64,000 nt of DNA from Tritonibacter aquimaris (GTDB taxonomy: Bacteria > Pseudomonadota > Alphaproteobacteria > Rhodobacterales > Rhodobacteraceae): contig NZ_WIXK01000012.1 of the NCBI RefSeq assembly GCF_009617595.1, forward strand, positions 24,522-88,521. The letters run 5' to 3'. This document shows, one piece after another, positions 34,331 through 42,876 of the stretch. The position numbers and the translations under genes are program-made. Under the pieces are notes generated by a model. It had not been told where the DNA came from, did no database searches, and worked only from the letters and a program-made list of their open reading frames with translations. Position 1 is the stretch's first letter. Each line of letters begins with the position of its first letter.

Positions 34331-35338
34331 TCAGGGTGTAACAACAGCTTTGATCAGGGCTTCGCGGTCTTCCACCAGGGCCATGAAACGATCCGGCAGA
34401 TCGGCCAGTTTCACCACTTCGGAACACAGCGCATCAGTGTTGATGTCGCCCGCACGAATGGCGTCCATCACCATGTCGAAATCCGCTTTCAGCGCGTTAC
34501 GGCTGCCGATGATGCGGGCTTCACGCTTGTGGAATTCAGAATCGGTGAAGGTGATATCACCTTTGACCACACTGATCAGAACATAGCTGCTGCCATGGGC
34601 GAGATAGTTGAAACCCGCTTCGATGGCTTTGCCGTTGCCGGTTGCATCAAAGATGATGTCAAACCCATCTGACAGCTCACCGCTGAGAATATCCTGATCA
34701 GGGGTGTGCAGGTTTTCAAAGCCAAACTTGTCACGCGCCTGATTGAGCCGGGTCTGGCTCATATCCAGAAGATGCACATCGCCGCCTGCCAGTCGGGCAA
34801 ACAAAGCCGCGCCCAGACCAATCGGGCCGGCACCAGTGACCAACACCCGGTCGCCTTTTTGAATGCCAGAACGGTTCACCGCGTGGGCACCAATGGCGAG
34901 AAATTCCACCATTGCGGCCTGAATTTCGCTCAGCCCTTCGGCCACATAAAGGTTGCTGCGCGGCACTGCGATGCGCGCGCACATGCCGCCATCGCGGTGC
35001 ACGCCCAGAACTTCGATCTCTTCACAGCAGTTGGGCTTGCCTTTGCGGATGGCGCGGCAATCTCCAAAGGCAATATATGGGTTGATCACCACCAAAGTGC
35101 CCGCAGGCAGATCCGGCGCATCGGTGACGGTACGGCCCGAAAGCTCGTGCCCGATCACCCGCGGATATTCGAGAAACGGATGTTTACCTTCAAAAATATG
35201 ATAGTCGGTGCCGCAGATACCTACGGCCGTAATATCCACCAGTACCCAGCCGTCAGGGGCGGTTGTGGGCAATGGGGTCTCGCGCAATTCAAAGTGATTG
35301 GGGGCAACAACCGTGCCGCTTATCTGTTGTTCTGTCAT
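34331..35338 (-). CDS. Zinc-type alcohol dehydrogenase, L-galactonate/sugar-acid 5-dehydrogenase-like
   Basis: A 335-residue medium-chain dehydrogenase. Catalytic zinc ligands are Cys42 in GICGTDYHIFEG and His64-Glu65 in IGHELSG. The Rossmann motif is VTGAGPIGLGAALFARLAG. Of the four cysteines of the structural zinc loop (expected at 91, 94, 97, 105) only two remain, as 91 is Phe and 97 is Ile. It resembles L-galactonate and L-gulonate 5-dehydrogenases in layout. It is the last gene of the sugar ABC operon (its start overlaps the ATPase stop), so a role on the imported L-sugar's acid is likely. Confidence 0.78.
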   Translation of the reverse strand: MTEQQISGTVVAPNHFELRETPLPTTAPDGWVLVDITAVGICGTDYHIFEGKHPFLEYPRVIGHELSGRTVTDAPDLPAGTLVVINPYIAFGDCRAIRKGKPNCCEEIEVLGVHRDGGMCARIAVPRSNLYVAEGLSEIQAAMVEFLAIGAHAVNRSGIQKGDRVLVTGAGPIGLGAALFARLAGGDVHLLDMSQTRLNQARDKFGFENLHTPDQDILSGELSDGFDIIFDATGNGKAIEAGFNYLAHGSSYVLISVVKGDITFTDSEFHKREARIIGSRNALKADFDMVMDAIRAGDINTDALCSEVVKLADLPDRFMALVEDREALIKAVVTP

Positions 35339-36126
35339 TAAGCTGTTTCCAGATTGCGGGGCACCCAGTTGTCGGGCAGATCCCCTTTGATAATCAGGCT
35401 CAGCACATCGTCCTTGCTGACCTCTTCGATCTGATGCGAGCCAACATTGCGGCCCTTGTTCATCACCATGATCCGATCGCAGAGTTCAAAGACGTCGTGC
35501 ATGTCATGGCTGACGAGGAAAATACCGATACCCTGGGCCTTTAGCTTGCGAATAAGATCCGCCACCATCGCGGTTTCTGACGGGCCAAGCGCGGCTGTTG
35601 GCTCATCCATGATCAGGATTTTCACGTCGAAATAGATGGCGCGGGCGATGGCAATAACCTGACGCTGCCCGCCCGACAGGCTTGAGACCGGATCGGTCAA
35701 ATTGGTAAAATTGGGGTTGAGCGTGTGCAGGACCTTGCGCGCTTCTTCCAGCATCCGCTTGTCATCGAGATTGCCGAATTTTGTGCGCAGCTCGCGGCCA
35801 AGAAACAGGTTTGAAGGCGCGTCCAGATGATCCGCCAGAGCCAACGTCTGGTAGATGGTTTCAATCCCCTGATCCCGTGCATCATGGGGGGATGTGATTT
35901 CAACATCATTGCCACGGACCCGGATCTGGCCGTCGGTTGGCATCATTGCGCCAGACAGAATGCGCATGAGGCAGGATTTACCCGCGCCATTGTGACCCAA
36001 AACGCCAACCACTTCGCCAGCGTGAAGATCCGCAGACACGCCATTCACGGCCCGCACCCCGCCAAAGTGTTTTTTGATATTGATCAGCTCGACCAAAGGG
36101 GTCTGCTCAGGGGCTGGTGACGACAT
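35338..36126 (-). CDS. Sugar ABC transporter ATP-binding protein, single-domain FrcA type
   Basis: A 262-residue ABC ATPase with Walker [11 protein letters not shown], signature [15 protein letters not shown] and Walker [12 protein letters not shown]. Ribose-type importers usually have a double ATPase of about 500 residues, but this one is a single domain, as in the FrcA fructose system of rhizobia. It energises the permease encoded two genes upstream. The start lies 60 bases after the binding-protein gene. Confidence 0.9.
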   Translation of the reverse strand: MSSPAPEQTPLVELINIKKHFGGVRAVNGVSADLHAGEVVGVLGHNGAGKSCLMRILSGAMMPTDGQIRVRGNDVEITSPHDARDQGIETIYQTLALADHLDAPSNLFLGRELRTKFGNLDDKRMLEEARKVLHTLNPNFTNLTDPVSSLSGGQRQVIAIARAIYFDVKILIMDEPTAALGPSETAMVADLIRKLKAQGIGIFLVSHDMHDVFELCDRIMVMNKGRNVGSHQIEEVSKDDVLSLIIKGDLPDNWVPRNLETA

Positions 36127-36186
36127 TGGCTACTCCGTGATATTTGGAGCGGGTCGACCGGAACATAGGCCGACCCGCTGAGAGAT

Positions 36187-37128
36187 TTAGTAGAGAACGT
36201 TCTGGGCTTCGGGGGCGTCGATATTGCCCTTGGTCACCAGCACAACACCGGTGTCGATGTAGTCAGCCACCTTGTTGCCAGCGAGAATGTCCATCACAGC
36301 TTTCACGCCCATTTCACCCATCTGGAACGAGCCCTGTACGGCGGTACCTTCCAGCGTGCCATTGCGCACGAAGTCTTGCAGATCGCCATTGCCATCAAAG
36401 CCAAATGCGGTGACCTGGCCTGCTTTGCCCGCCTGTTCCAGCGCGCGGCCCATGCCAATTGCAGTTGGTTCATTGGCACCAAAGATGCCCACCAGATCGC
36501 TGTTTGCAGCCAGGATATCGGTGGTCTGGTTCAGAGCGGTTGCCATTTGCGACTGCGAATAGAACGGACCAACAACCTCGAGGCTGGATTTGGCGTTCAG
36601 CTCTTCAACAAAGCAGCCAACGCGGCCCACTTCGGAACCCACACCCGCCACATAAGACATCACAGCAATTTTGCCGTCGGTGCCGACTTTTTCGATCATG
36701 CTGTTGGCAATCATCTTGCCGGCCGCGCAGTTGTCGGTGGACAGGAAGGTCTGGAACGTGCCGGCCGCGTCTTCGGACAGGCCGCTGTCGATCACCACAA
36801 CGGGGATGCCGTTTTCAAAGGCGCGTTTTACCACTGGGGTCAGCGCATCCGGATCAGACGGGGCCAGAACAATACCAGCAACACCGCGGTTGATCGCGTT
36901 TTCCACCAGGTTCACCTGATCGGCAATCGCGCTTTCAGAGGCTGGGCCGTTGAAAGAGAAGCTGTGCTCAGACACACCTTCCATCGCAGCAGAAGCACCT
37001 TTGTTTACGTTCTGCCAGAAGTTTGAGTTGGTGGTTTTCACGATGACCGCGATTTCACCTGCCATGCTGGCTGCAGGCAATAGGGCTAGGGTGCTTGCGG
37101 CAAGTGCCGCTTTCAAAGTCAGTTTCAT
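36187..37128 (-). CDS. Sugar ABC transporter periplasmic binding protein
   Basis: A 313-residue RbsB-like binding protein with a signal peptide (about residues 1-23, ending SMA|GEIAV). Typical elements are the KTTNSNFWQNVNKGA start, the NAINRGVAGIVLAPSDPDA hinge region and GIFGANEPTAIGMGRAL. The sugar cannot be read from the sequence. The L-fucose and L-galactose enzymes nearby suggest an L-sugar. Confidence 0.9.
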   Translation of the reverse strand: MKLTLKAALAASTLALLPAASMAGEIAVIVKTTNSNFWQNVNKGASAAMEGVSEHSFSFNGPASESAIADQVNLVENAINRGVAGIVLAPSDPDALTPVVKRAFENGIPVVVIDSGLSEDAAGTFQTFLSTDNCAAGKMIANSMIEKVGTDGKIAVMSYVAGVGSEVGRVGCFVEELNAKSSLEVVGPFYSQSQMATALNQTTDILAANSDLVGIFGANEPTAIGMGRALEQAGKAGQVTAFGFDGNGDLQDFVRNGTLEGTAVQGSFQMGEMGVKAVMDILAGNKVADYIDTGVVLVTKGNIDAPEAQNVLY

Positions 37129-37181
37129 GGTTTCCTCCCTTAAAAAACTGATATGACTTGTAAAAACTGAAGTGACTTGAG

Positions 37182-38204
37182 TTACTTCCGGTTGCGCAGC
37201 TGGTCGATATAAACCGCCAGGATGACGACAAACCCGATGATGATCTGTTGGATAAAGGCAGATACCCCTGCCATGTTGAGCCCGTTGCGCAGCACACCAA
37301 TGATGAATGCGCCCAGCATTGTGCCCGAGATATTGCCCACGCCGCCCATCAAGGACGCCCCACCAATCACCGCTGCGGCAATCGCATCCAGCTCATACAT
37401 GACGCCTTCGTTGGGCTGGGCTGTAACCAGTCGCGACATCAGCACGACACCTGCGAGGCCTGCCAGCGCACCAGACAGTGCATAGGCGGTGATCTTGGTG
37501 CGGTCGACTTCAACACCTGCAAGGCGCGCTGCTTCTTCGTTGGAGCCAGTGGCATAGATGTGACGACCCAGACGGCGGCGGCGCAGCAGGTAGCCCCCGG
37601 CCAGTGCCACAACTACCAACAGGATCGCCGGATAGGGGATGCCGGGAAACACCACCCGTGGGAACCCGTTTGCCCCCTGCTCCACAATCCGAAACAGCGC
37701 ACCATTGCCCAAGACACCAAAGGCTTCGCCCAGACGGGAAATTGGCGCCGCACCGGTCAGCTGAAGCGCAACACCACGGGCAATAAGCATCATGCCCAGG
37801 GTTGCCACAAAGGGTGTGATTTTCATCTTGGTGATAACAAAGCCGTTGAACAGGCCACATACCGCACCAATCAGTACCCCGATCAGCATGGCGGGCACCA
37901 CCGGCATCCCGGCTTTCACCAACATGCCCGTAACAGTGCCAGACAATGCCAACACCGAACCAACGCTAAGGTCGATACCACCGGTGATGATCACCAGTGT
38001 CATGCCAATGCCCAACAGCCCGATGACCGAGGTTTGCAGCAGAACGGTCAAACCGTTATTGACGGAGAGAAAGGCCTGATTTCCAAAGGCAAACACTATG
38101 ATCAGGATCATAAGCGTGAGAAACGCTGATAGTTTATGGAACATCTCGGCTGAGAGGTTCAGCTGTTTTCCCTTTGCTCTGACGGCGGCGAGTGAAAGGT
38201 TCAT
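37182..38204 (-). CDS. Sugar ABC transporter permease (ribose/fructose type)
   Basis: A 340-residue RbsC/FrcC-type permease with about ten membrane segments. Motifs include GGIDLSVGSVLALSGTVTGM and NGFVITKMKITPFVATLGMM, then GSNEEAARLAGVEVDRTKI, the loop that contacts the ATPase. ATG 38204 is chosen because GGAG lies 7 bases upstream, whereas the earlier start (38252) lacks a site. It is the first gene of the ABC operon. Upstream is a GTATTTAA-type operator candidate and the divergent GntR gene. Confidence 0.9.
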   Translation of the reverse strand: MNLSLAAVRAKGKQLNLSAEMFHKLSAFLTLMILIIVFAFGNQAFLSVNNGLTVLLQTSVIGLLGIGMTLVIITGGIDLSVGSVLALSGTVTGMLVKAGMPVVPAMLIGVLIGAVCGLFNGFVITKMKITPFVATLGMMLIARGVALQLTGAAPISRLGEAFGVLGNGALFRIVEQGANGFPRVVFPGIPYPAILLVVVALAGGYLLRRRRLGRHIYATGSNEEAARLAGVEVDRTKITAYALSGALAGLAGVVLMSRLVTAQPNEGVMYELDAIAAAVIGGASLMGGVGNISGTMLGAFIIGVLRNGLNMAGVSAFIQQIIIGFVVILAVYIDQLRNRK

Positions 38205-38256
38205 TCCTGGCTCCGGTTGCGTGCGCTGGGGACATCGTTGTCCGACTGGCATTTCT

Positions 38257-38276
38257 GTATTTAATTATTTAAATCA
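38257..38276. promoter_or_regulatory. Operator candidate 1 of the GTATTTAA family (ABC operon)
   Basis: GTATTTAA (38257-38264), four bases, then TTAAATCA (38269-38276). This matches the perfect palindrome at 45769-45788 in both half-sites except the last two bases, with the same 4-base spacing. It lies 53 bases upstream of the ABC permease start. Confidence 0.55.
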
Positions 38277-38313
38277 TTTCACCAGAGGATTCACAAACTG
38301 TCAAATGTTTTTT

Positions 38314-38331
38314 ATAATTGACTACAATTAT
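38314..38331. promoter_or_regulatory. Inverted repeat upstream of the GntR gene
   Basis: ATAATTG (38314-38320) and CAATTAT (38325-38331) are perfect inverted repeats separated by ACTA, 47 bases before the GntR start at 38378. It is a plausible autoregulatory site. Confidence 0.5.
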
Positions 38332-38377
38332 TGAGATGATTAGCAATATTAATACCTTAGATGGGAGCAAATAGCGA

Positions 38378-39280
38378 ATGGCGCGTACAGACGACCGGTT
38401 TCGAGAGGCTTTCAACAACCTCCTAGAGGTCTGCAAATCCCTAAAAACGGGTGATGCACTGCCATCCGAGACCAGCTTAGCAACCACTTTGGACGTGAGC
38501 AGAACGGTTGTTCGCTCTGCGCTGACACGTCTTGATAGCGAAGGCATCATAAGCTGGGAAGGCCGTCGAAAGACCCTGCTGCGCCCGCCCGAAACAAACG
38601 ACTGGCTGGCGACGCGGGAGGAAACCCTGTCGCCCGAAGAGCTTGAACAGCGATTCCTCGACTGGATTTTGCGCTTTGACGTGCCCCCCGGCACCCCGCT
38701 CAACGTGACAGAACTGGCCCGCACCTGGAACGTGCAGCCGCATGCGTTGCAGGAATTTTTAGCCTCGCTCAGCCGGTTTGGTCTGGTACAGCGGCGCAAA
38801 CGCGGCGGCTGGGAGCTGTTGGGTTTCACCACCAACTACGCGGTTGAGCTGTCGGATTTCCGCAAGATGCTTGAGCTCAACGCCATCTGCGAACTTCTGA
38901 CCCTGCCGGATGATGCCCCGATCTGGGCGAAACTGGCCGAATTGAAACAAGACCACCTGGAGCTGCAAGAACAGCTCAGCACCCGTTTTCATGATTTCTC
39001 ATTGCTGGACGAGCGCTTTCACAACGCGCTGGGAAGCGTGGTCAAAAACCGCTTTACGGCGGAATTTCAACGGGTGATTTCGTTGATTTTCCACTACCAC
39101 TATCAGTGGGACAAAAAGGACGAGCGGTGCCGCAATGCTGCGGCGATCGTTGAGCACCTGCGCCTGATTGATGCGCTTTTGGACCGCGATGAGGACAAAG
39201 CCCTCGCCGCAGCCCGTGATCATTTAAACACTTCGAAACAGACGCTGCTGGCCTCGCTCAGCATTCACGATCTGGCCTAG
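38378..39280 (+). CDS. GntR-family regulator with two winged-helix domains, paralogue A
   Basis: A 300-residue regulator. The first GntR-like winged helix covers about residues 10-70 (LPSETSLATTLDVSRTVVRS, then LDSEGIISWEGRR). A second winged helix follows at about 85-148 (FDVPPGTPLNVTELARTWNV, then LSRFGLVQRRKRGGWELLGF), and an FCD-like helical domain ends the chain. Usual FCD regulators have one winged helix and about 230 residues. A paralogue of the same design lies at 45864-46769. It is divergent from the sugar ABC operon and likely regulates it. Confidence 0.83.
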   Translation: MARTDDRFREAFNNLLEVCKSLKTGDALPSETSLATTLDVSRTVVRSALTRLDSEGIISWEGRRKTLLRPPETNDWLATREETLSPEELEQRFLDWILRFDVPPGTPLNVTELARTWNVQPHALQEFLASLSRFGLVQRRKRGGWELLGFTTNYAVELSDFRKMLELNAICELLTLPDDAPIWAKLAELKQDHLELQEQLSTRFHDFSLLDERFHNALGSVVKNRFTAEFQRVISLIFHYHYQWDKKDERCRNAAAIVEHLRLIDALLDRDEDKALAAARDHLNTSKQTLLASLSIHDLA

Positions 39281-39282
39281 CG

Positions 39283-40254
39283 TCAAATTGCGTCAAACAC
39301 CCAGTTCGCATCTTCTGGCCAGGGCGCATCCAACGCATCAAGGTTGCGCTTTAGCGACGAGACCTTGCCAGTGCCCAACAAAACGGACGCTGCCGCAGGA
39401 TGATAAAGCGCATATTGCATCGCAACAGTCGCCAGCGGCATCTTGATCTCATCGGCGCGCGCCTGCAGAGCTGTCACCTTGGACAGGATCTCGGCGGATG
39501 CAGGCGCATAATCAAAATGCGCCCCTTCAACCGGGCCAGTTGCCAAAATTCCAGAGTTGAAAATCCCACCCAGCACCAGGCTTGTCTGGCGCGCTTCACA
39601 CAGCGGGACCAGCTCGTCTTCACCCTGACGGTCCAGCAGGGTCAGCCGCCCGGCCAGCAAGATCACGTCGATATCGCAGGCTGCCATCACATCCAGGCAC
39701 ACCTGGGTTTCATTAACGCCAAGCCCAAATGCTCCGATCCGGCCTGCGTCTTTCAACTTCTGCAGCCGGTCCAGGCCGGTGGCCATCAAATCATTGAAAT
39801 GGCGCTCATTCGCGGCACCATGTGCGTAGGTGCCGATGTCATGCACATAGATGATATCAATATATGAGGTGCCAAGCCGCTCACAGCTTTGTTCAAACGC
39901 GGCCTCGATCCCATCACCGGAATAGTCATAGCGCACATCATTGGGCAGCGGGTTGATGAACCCATCCGCCCCCGCTATCGGCTGACCCGGCGACAACAAA
40001 CGCCCCACTTTGGTCGAAATCACATAGCTGTCGCGCGCATGTCCTTTCAGGAAGGAACCAAGACGTTGTTCCGCCAGCCCGCGCCCATAGTGGGGTGCGG
40101 TGTCAAAATAGCGGATGCCCGCCTGCCAGGCGCAGGCCAGCACCTCTGCGGCCTCGGCTTCGGGGATGTCACGATACAGGTTGCCAATGCCCGAACAGCC
40201 AAAGGACAGATCGGTAACATGAACATTGGTCTTGCCTATTTGATGCGTCTTCAT
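39283..40254 (-). CDS. Aldo/keto reductase, probable L-fucose/L-galactose dehydrogenase
   Basis: A 323-residue AKR barrel enzyme. The catalytic Asp and Tyr are in YFDTAPHYGRGLAEQRLG, the Lys is in VISTKVGRLL, and the usual His position falls in IDIIYVHDIG. It would oxidise the C1 hydroxyl of an L-sugar to the lactone with NAD(P). ATG 40254 has AGAGG 9 bases upstream, so the longer reading from 40383 is rejected. It is 38 bases after the tagaturonate-reductase-like gene. The specificity is inferred from family and context. Confidence 0.82.
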   Translation of the reverse strand: MKTHQIGKTNVHVTDLSFGCSGIGNLYRDIPEAEAAEVLACAWQAGIRYFDTAPHYGRGLAEQRLGSFLKGHARDSYVISTKVGRLLSPGQPIAGADGFINPLPNDVRYDYSGDGIEAAFEQSCERLGTSYIDIIYVHDIGTYAHGAANERHFNDLMATGLDRLQKLKDAGRIGAFGLGVNETQVCLDVMAACDIDVILLAGRLTLLDRQGEDELVPLCEARQTSLVLGGIFNSGILATGPVEGAHFDYAPASAEILSKVTALQARADEIKMPLATVAMQYALYHPAAASVLLGTGKVSSLKRNLDALDAPWPEDANWVFDAI

Positions 40255-40292
40255 AGCGGCACCTCTTGCGTTAGATGTTGCGCAGTATGCGA

Positions 40293-41393
40293 TCAGGACC
40301 GTCCGGCAGCAGCTGCCAGCCGAGGTGTTGCATGGCCAGCATCCGCTGCCCAATCCAGAAACGCGCCAATGCGTCGTTCGCATTTTTCCGCGTGGTTGCC
40401 CGCGATATCTGCCAGCTTATGGTCCAGATAAGGGTTTGAAAACCGGTCCAATGTGGTGCGCATATAGGCGCGTGCCTCGGCTTCTAGCCCCGCAGCCGCA
40501 AAGCCGGGCAGAACCTCCTGATCATAAAGATCCTCGAGATCTGCACGCACCCGCGTATCTTCCATCAGGTCGCGCACATATTCGGCCCCGGCCCGGTCGC
40601 GTTTCAGCCAGCCATCCACCAGGTAGCTATGACCAAGGTTCAGGATAAACAGCTTCTGCTTTTCGATTGGCTCAAGGTCGGGCACAATTTGCACCGCCTC
40701 ATAGTGCGCTGGTGAAATCAATCCCGCGCAGTCTTCAATCGCCCAAAGCGCATAGGGCTCTGCCACCGCACCCGCAGGCTCCAGCGGCTCTGATACAATC
40801 CGGTCCACCAGTGAATTCACAAACCGCACGTCGCGTTCAACCCAGGCGGCGAATTCCGCGTCCAGCGGCGTTGCCAACTCCAGCACCCGCGCCTTTAATA
40901 CATCACCATTTCGCGCAACCAGCTCGGTAGGCATAATCTGGATCGGACGCCCACCCGCAACAAACCGTGCCCGCAACAGATGCGTCAGCTTGGCGGGAAA
41001 GGACATGGCTTGCAAAAACTCGGCGGCGCTGTCTTCGGGCTGTGGGGTCCAGCCGCTGTCGCCTGTGTTGGAAATCACAATTTCCGCTTCTGCTTCAAAC
41101 AATCTGCTGAGCGCCGGAAAATCCGTGGCCGTTGACAAAGTGCGCGCAACAGATGTGACCTGCACATTGGCTTTCAGCTCAACTCCATTGGCCAGTCCTT
41201 GGATCCGAACGGGATAACCTTCGGGGGCTGCAAGCGCCGCCAATCGGCGCGCCCGTGCTGCATCACCTGAGGATTGCACCACGCAGATCTGCCCCGGCGC
41301 CTGGCCGGTTTTCAACGCTTCTGAGATGAACAAATCCGCATGCGCCTGCAGAAAGCGGCTGGTGCCAAATTGGATGATGGGTGTGATTGACAT
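40293..41393 (-). CDS. uxaB: Mannitol-dehydrogenase-family protein, tagaturonate reductase-like
   Basis: A 366-residue polyol/uronate dehydrogenase. It begins IIQFGTSRFLQAHADLF as UxaB-type enzymes do, has the VISNTGDSGW region, the VNSLVDRIVSEP motif and the catalytic Lys in LILNLGHS context (QKLFILNLGHSYLVDGWLKR). It would interconvert D-tagaturonate and D-altronate. It is shorter than the E. coli enzyme (about 480), so a related substrate is possible. A GGAGG lies 6 bases before ATG. It shares an operon with the aldo/keto reductase. Confidence 0.75.
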   Translation of the reverse strand: MSITPIIQFGTSRFLQAHADLFISEALKTGQAPGQICVVQSSGDAARARRLAALAAPEGYPVRIQGLANGVELKANVQVTSVARTLSTATDFPALSRLFEAEAEIVISNTGDSGWTPQPEDSAAEFLQAMSFPAKLTHLLRARFVAGGRPIQIMPTELVARNGDVLKARVLELATPLDAEFAAWVERDVRFVNSLVDRIVSEPLEPAGAVAEPYALWAIEDCAGLISPAHYEAVQIVPDLEPIEKQKLFILNLGHSYLVDGWLKRDRAGAEYVRDLMEDTRVRADLEDLYDQEVLPGFAAAGLEAEARAYMRTTLDRFSNPYLDHKLADIAGNHAEKCERRIGAFLDWAADAGHATPRLAAAAGRS

Positions 41394-41416
41394 AGGGGCC
41401 TCCGGTCGGTAGATTA

Positions 41417-41435
41417 GTTCTTAATTATTACATAC
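41417..41435. promoter_or_regulatory. Operator candidate 2 of the GTATTTAA family (uxaB-like/kdgK gap)
   Basis: GTTCTTAATTATTACATAC matches the 20-bp palindrome at 45769-45788 at 15 of 20 positions with one base deleted. It lies 24 bases upstream of the uxaB-like start and in the gap shared with the divergent kdgK gene. Confidence 0.4.
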
Positions 41436-41461
41436 ACTTTGTCAAGCCACGAAGAAATGCA

Positions 41462-41483
41462 AATCTAATCATGAGGTTAGATT
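41462..41483. promoter_or_regulatory. Inverted repeat upstream of kdgK
   Basis: AATCTAATC (41462-41470) and GGTTAGATT (41475-41483) are inverted repeats with one G-T mismatch, separated by ATGA. It lies 65 bases before the kdgK start. Possible operator or message element. Confidence 0.4.
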
Positions 41484-41506
41484 GAAGGCTTGGCCGTGCA
41501 ATCAGC

Positions 41507-41525
41507 GACCGAAGCTGCTTCGGTC
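41507..41525 (+). other. Leader hairpin before kdgK
   Basis: GACCGAAG (41507-41514) pairs perfectly with CTTCGGTC (41518-41525) around a 3-nt loop, 22 bases before the kdgK ATG. It may affect translation initiation of the kinase. Confidence 0.4.
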
Positions 41526-41547
41526 CCGAAATGGAACAGACCAGAAG

Positions 41548-42468
41548 ATGACAAAGCGAATTGTTTTTGCCGGTGAAGTCATGGGCGAATTGCGTAGCAA
41601 TGGCGCAGGCTTTGCTGTGGGATTTGCAGGAGACAGTTTTAATGCCGCTGTCTATTGCCAGCGCTCCCTTGCACAGGGGGATGCTGACGTGGCTCAGGTG
41701 TCCTATCTCACCCGGATTGGACAAGACCCGCTGTCGCAAGGTGCCCTGGATCTTGCCGCGCAAGAAGGCCTGAAAACCGATCTGATCACCCGCGATGAGA
41801 CCCGCAATCTTGGCCTTTATGCGGTGCAGACCAATGACGAAGGAGAGCGCAGCTTTTCTTATTGGCGCAATCAATCCGCAGCGCGCGCCCTGTTCAGCGA
41901 ACTGCAGGAACTTTCGGTTCTGACCCAGGCCGATATCCTGTGCCTTTCGGGTATTTCCCTTGCCATTCTGTCGCCCGCGCAGCGCACCGCTTTGCTGGAT
42001 CGCATTGAAGAGCTGCGCCAAACCAACGGGCTGCGCTTTGCGTTTGACAGCAATTACCGCCCCAGCCTGTGGGAAGATGTTGAAACCGCGCGCGACACCA
42101 TGCGCCGGGCCTGGATGCTTACCGATATTGCGCTGCCTTCGGTCGATGATGAGATGGCGCTGTTTGAAGACGCCGACGAAGCCGCCGTTCTGCACCGTTT
42201 GCGGAGCTACGGAGTGGATTTTGGCGCGCTGAAACGTGCGGACAAAGGGCCCAAAGCCCTGAGCGAAGGCTTTGAGGATAGCGCGGATTATCCAGCCGCT
42301 GAACAGGTGGTCGATACAACCGCGGCCGGCGACAGCTTTAACGGTGGCTTTCTTGCCGCCCATCTTCAGGGGCGCCCGCTCCAGGATTGCATGATGGCAG
42401 GGCATATGATGGCGCGCACAGTTGTGGGCCACCCCGGTGCCATTATCGCACAGCAAAAGGACAGCTGA
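41548..42468 (+). CDS. kdgK: 2-keto-3-deoxygluconate kinase (PfkB family)
   Basis: A 306-residue ribokinase-fold enzyme that phosphorylates KDG to KDPG. Signatures are FAGEVMGEL, GDSFNAAVYCQRSL, the FSYWRNQSAARALF segment typical of KDG kinases, FDSNYRPSLW, and the catalytic VDTTAAGDSFNGGFLAA. ATG 41548 lies after AGAAG. An earlier ATG (41482) would add 22 residues before the motif and is rejected. The mutarotase gene starts 1 base after its stop. Confidence 0.9.
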   Translation: MTKRIVFAGEVMGELRSNGAGFAVGFAGDSFNAAVYCQRSLAQGDADVAQVSYLTRIGQDPLSQGALDLAAQEGLKTDLITRDETRNLGLYAVQTNDEGERSFSYWRNQSAARALFSELQELSVLTQADILCLSGISLAILSPAQRTALLDRIEELRQTNGLRFAFDSNYRPSLWEDVETARDTMRRAWMLTDIALPSVDDEMALFEDADEAAVLHRLRSYGVDFGALKRADKGPKALSEGFEDSADYPAAEQVVDTTAAGDSFNGGFLAAHLQGRPLQDCMMAGHMMARTVVGHPGAIIAQQKDS

Positions 42469-42469
42469 T

Positions 42470-42802
42470 ATGTCACAACGTATGGGAATGGTCATCCGGC
42501 TGCGGCCGGAGCATATGGTGGAATACAAACGCCTGCACGCGGATGTCTGGCCCGAAGTTCTGGCCCGCCTCAAAGCGTCAAACATCACAAACTATTCGAT
42601 TTTCCTGCGTGAGCCGGAAAACCTGATGTTTGGCTACTGGGAATACACCGGTAGCGATTTTGCAGCCGACAATGCCGCCATTGCTGCCGATCCGGTCACT
42701 CAGGACTGGTGGAAAATCTGCGACCCAATGCAATCCCCGCTGGAAAGCCGCGCCGAGGGTGAATGGTGGGCATCAATGGAAGAAGTCTTCCACATGGACT
42801 GA
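42470..42802 (+). CDS. L-sugar mutarotase (RhaM/DUF718 family)
   Basis: A 110-residue protein of the L-rhamnose mutarotase family, which interconverts sugar anomers. Typical elements are RPEHMVEYKRLHADVWPEVL, NYSIFLREPENLMFGYWEY and WWKICDPMQSP. The neighbours point to L-fucose or L-galactose rather than rhamnose as the natural substrate, since no rhamnose isomerase or kinase is nearby. It starts 1 base after the kdgK stop (TGATATG). Confidence 0.87.
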   Translation: MSQRMGMVIRLRPEHMVEYKRLHADVWPEVLARLKASNITNYSIFLREPENLMFGYWEYTGSDFAADNAAIAADPVTQDWWKICDPMQSPLESRAEGEWWASMEEVFHMD

Positions 42803-42824
42803 TCCTCAGCGATCTGCAAACATA

Positions 42825-42860
42825 AAAAACCCCGCCCGGAACGCTCCGGGCGGGGTTTTT
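42825..42860. terminator. Strong bidirectional intrinsic terminator
   Basis: AAAAACCCCGCCCGGA (42825-42840) pairs perfectly with its complement at 42845-42860 around a 4-nt loop, with T-runs on both exits. It separates the convergent mutarotase and dctM genes. Confidence 0.9.
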
Positions 42861-42876
42861 GTGGGCTTGTTACGCC

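Noticed and set aside
41428..42588. Minus-strand frame of 386 residues
   Set aside because: It is antisense to kdgK and the mutarotase gene, both of which have clear family motifs.
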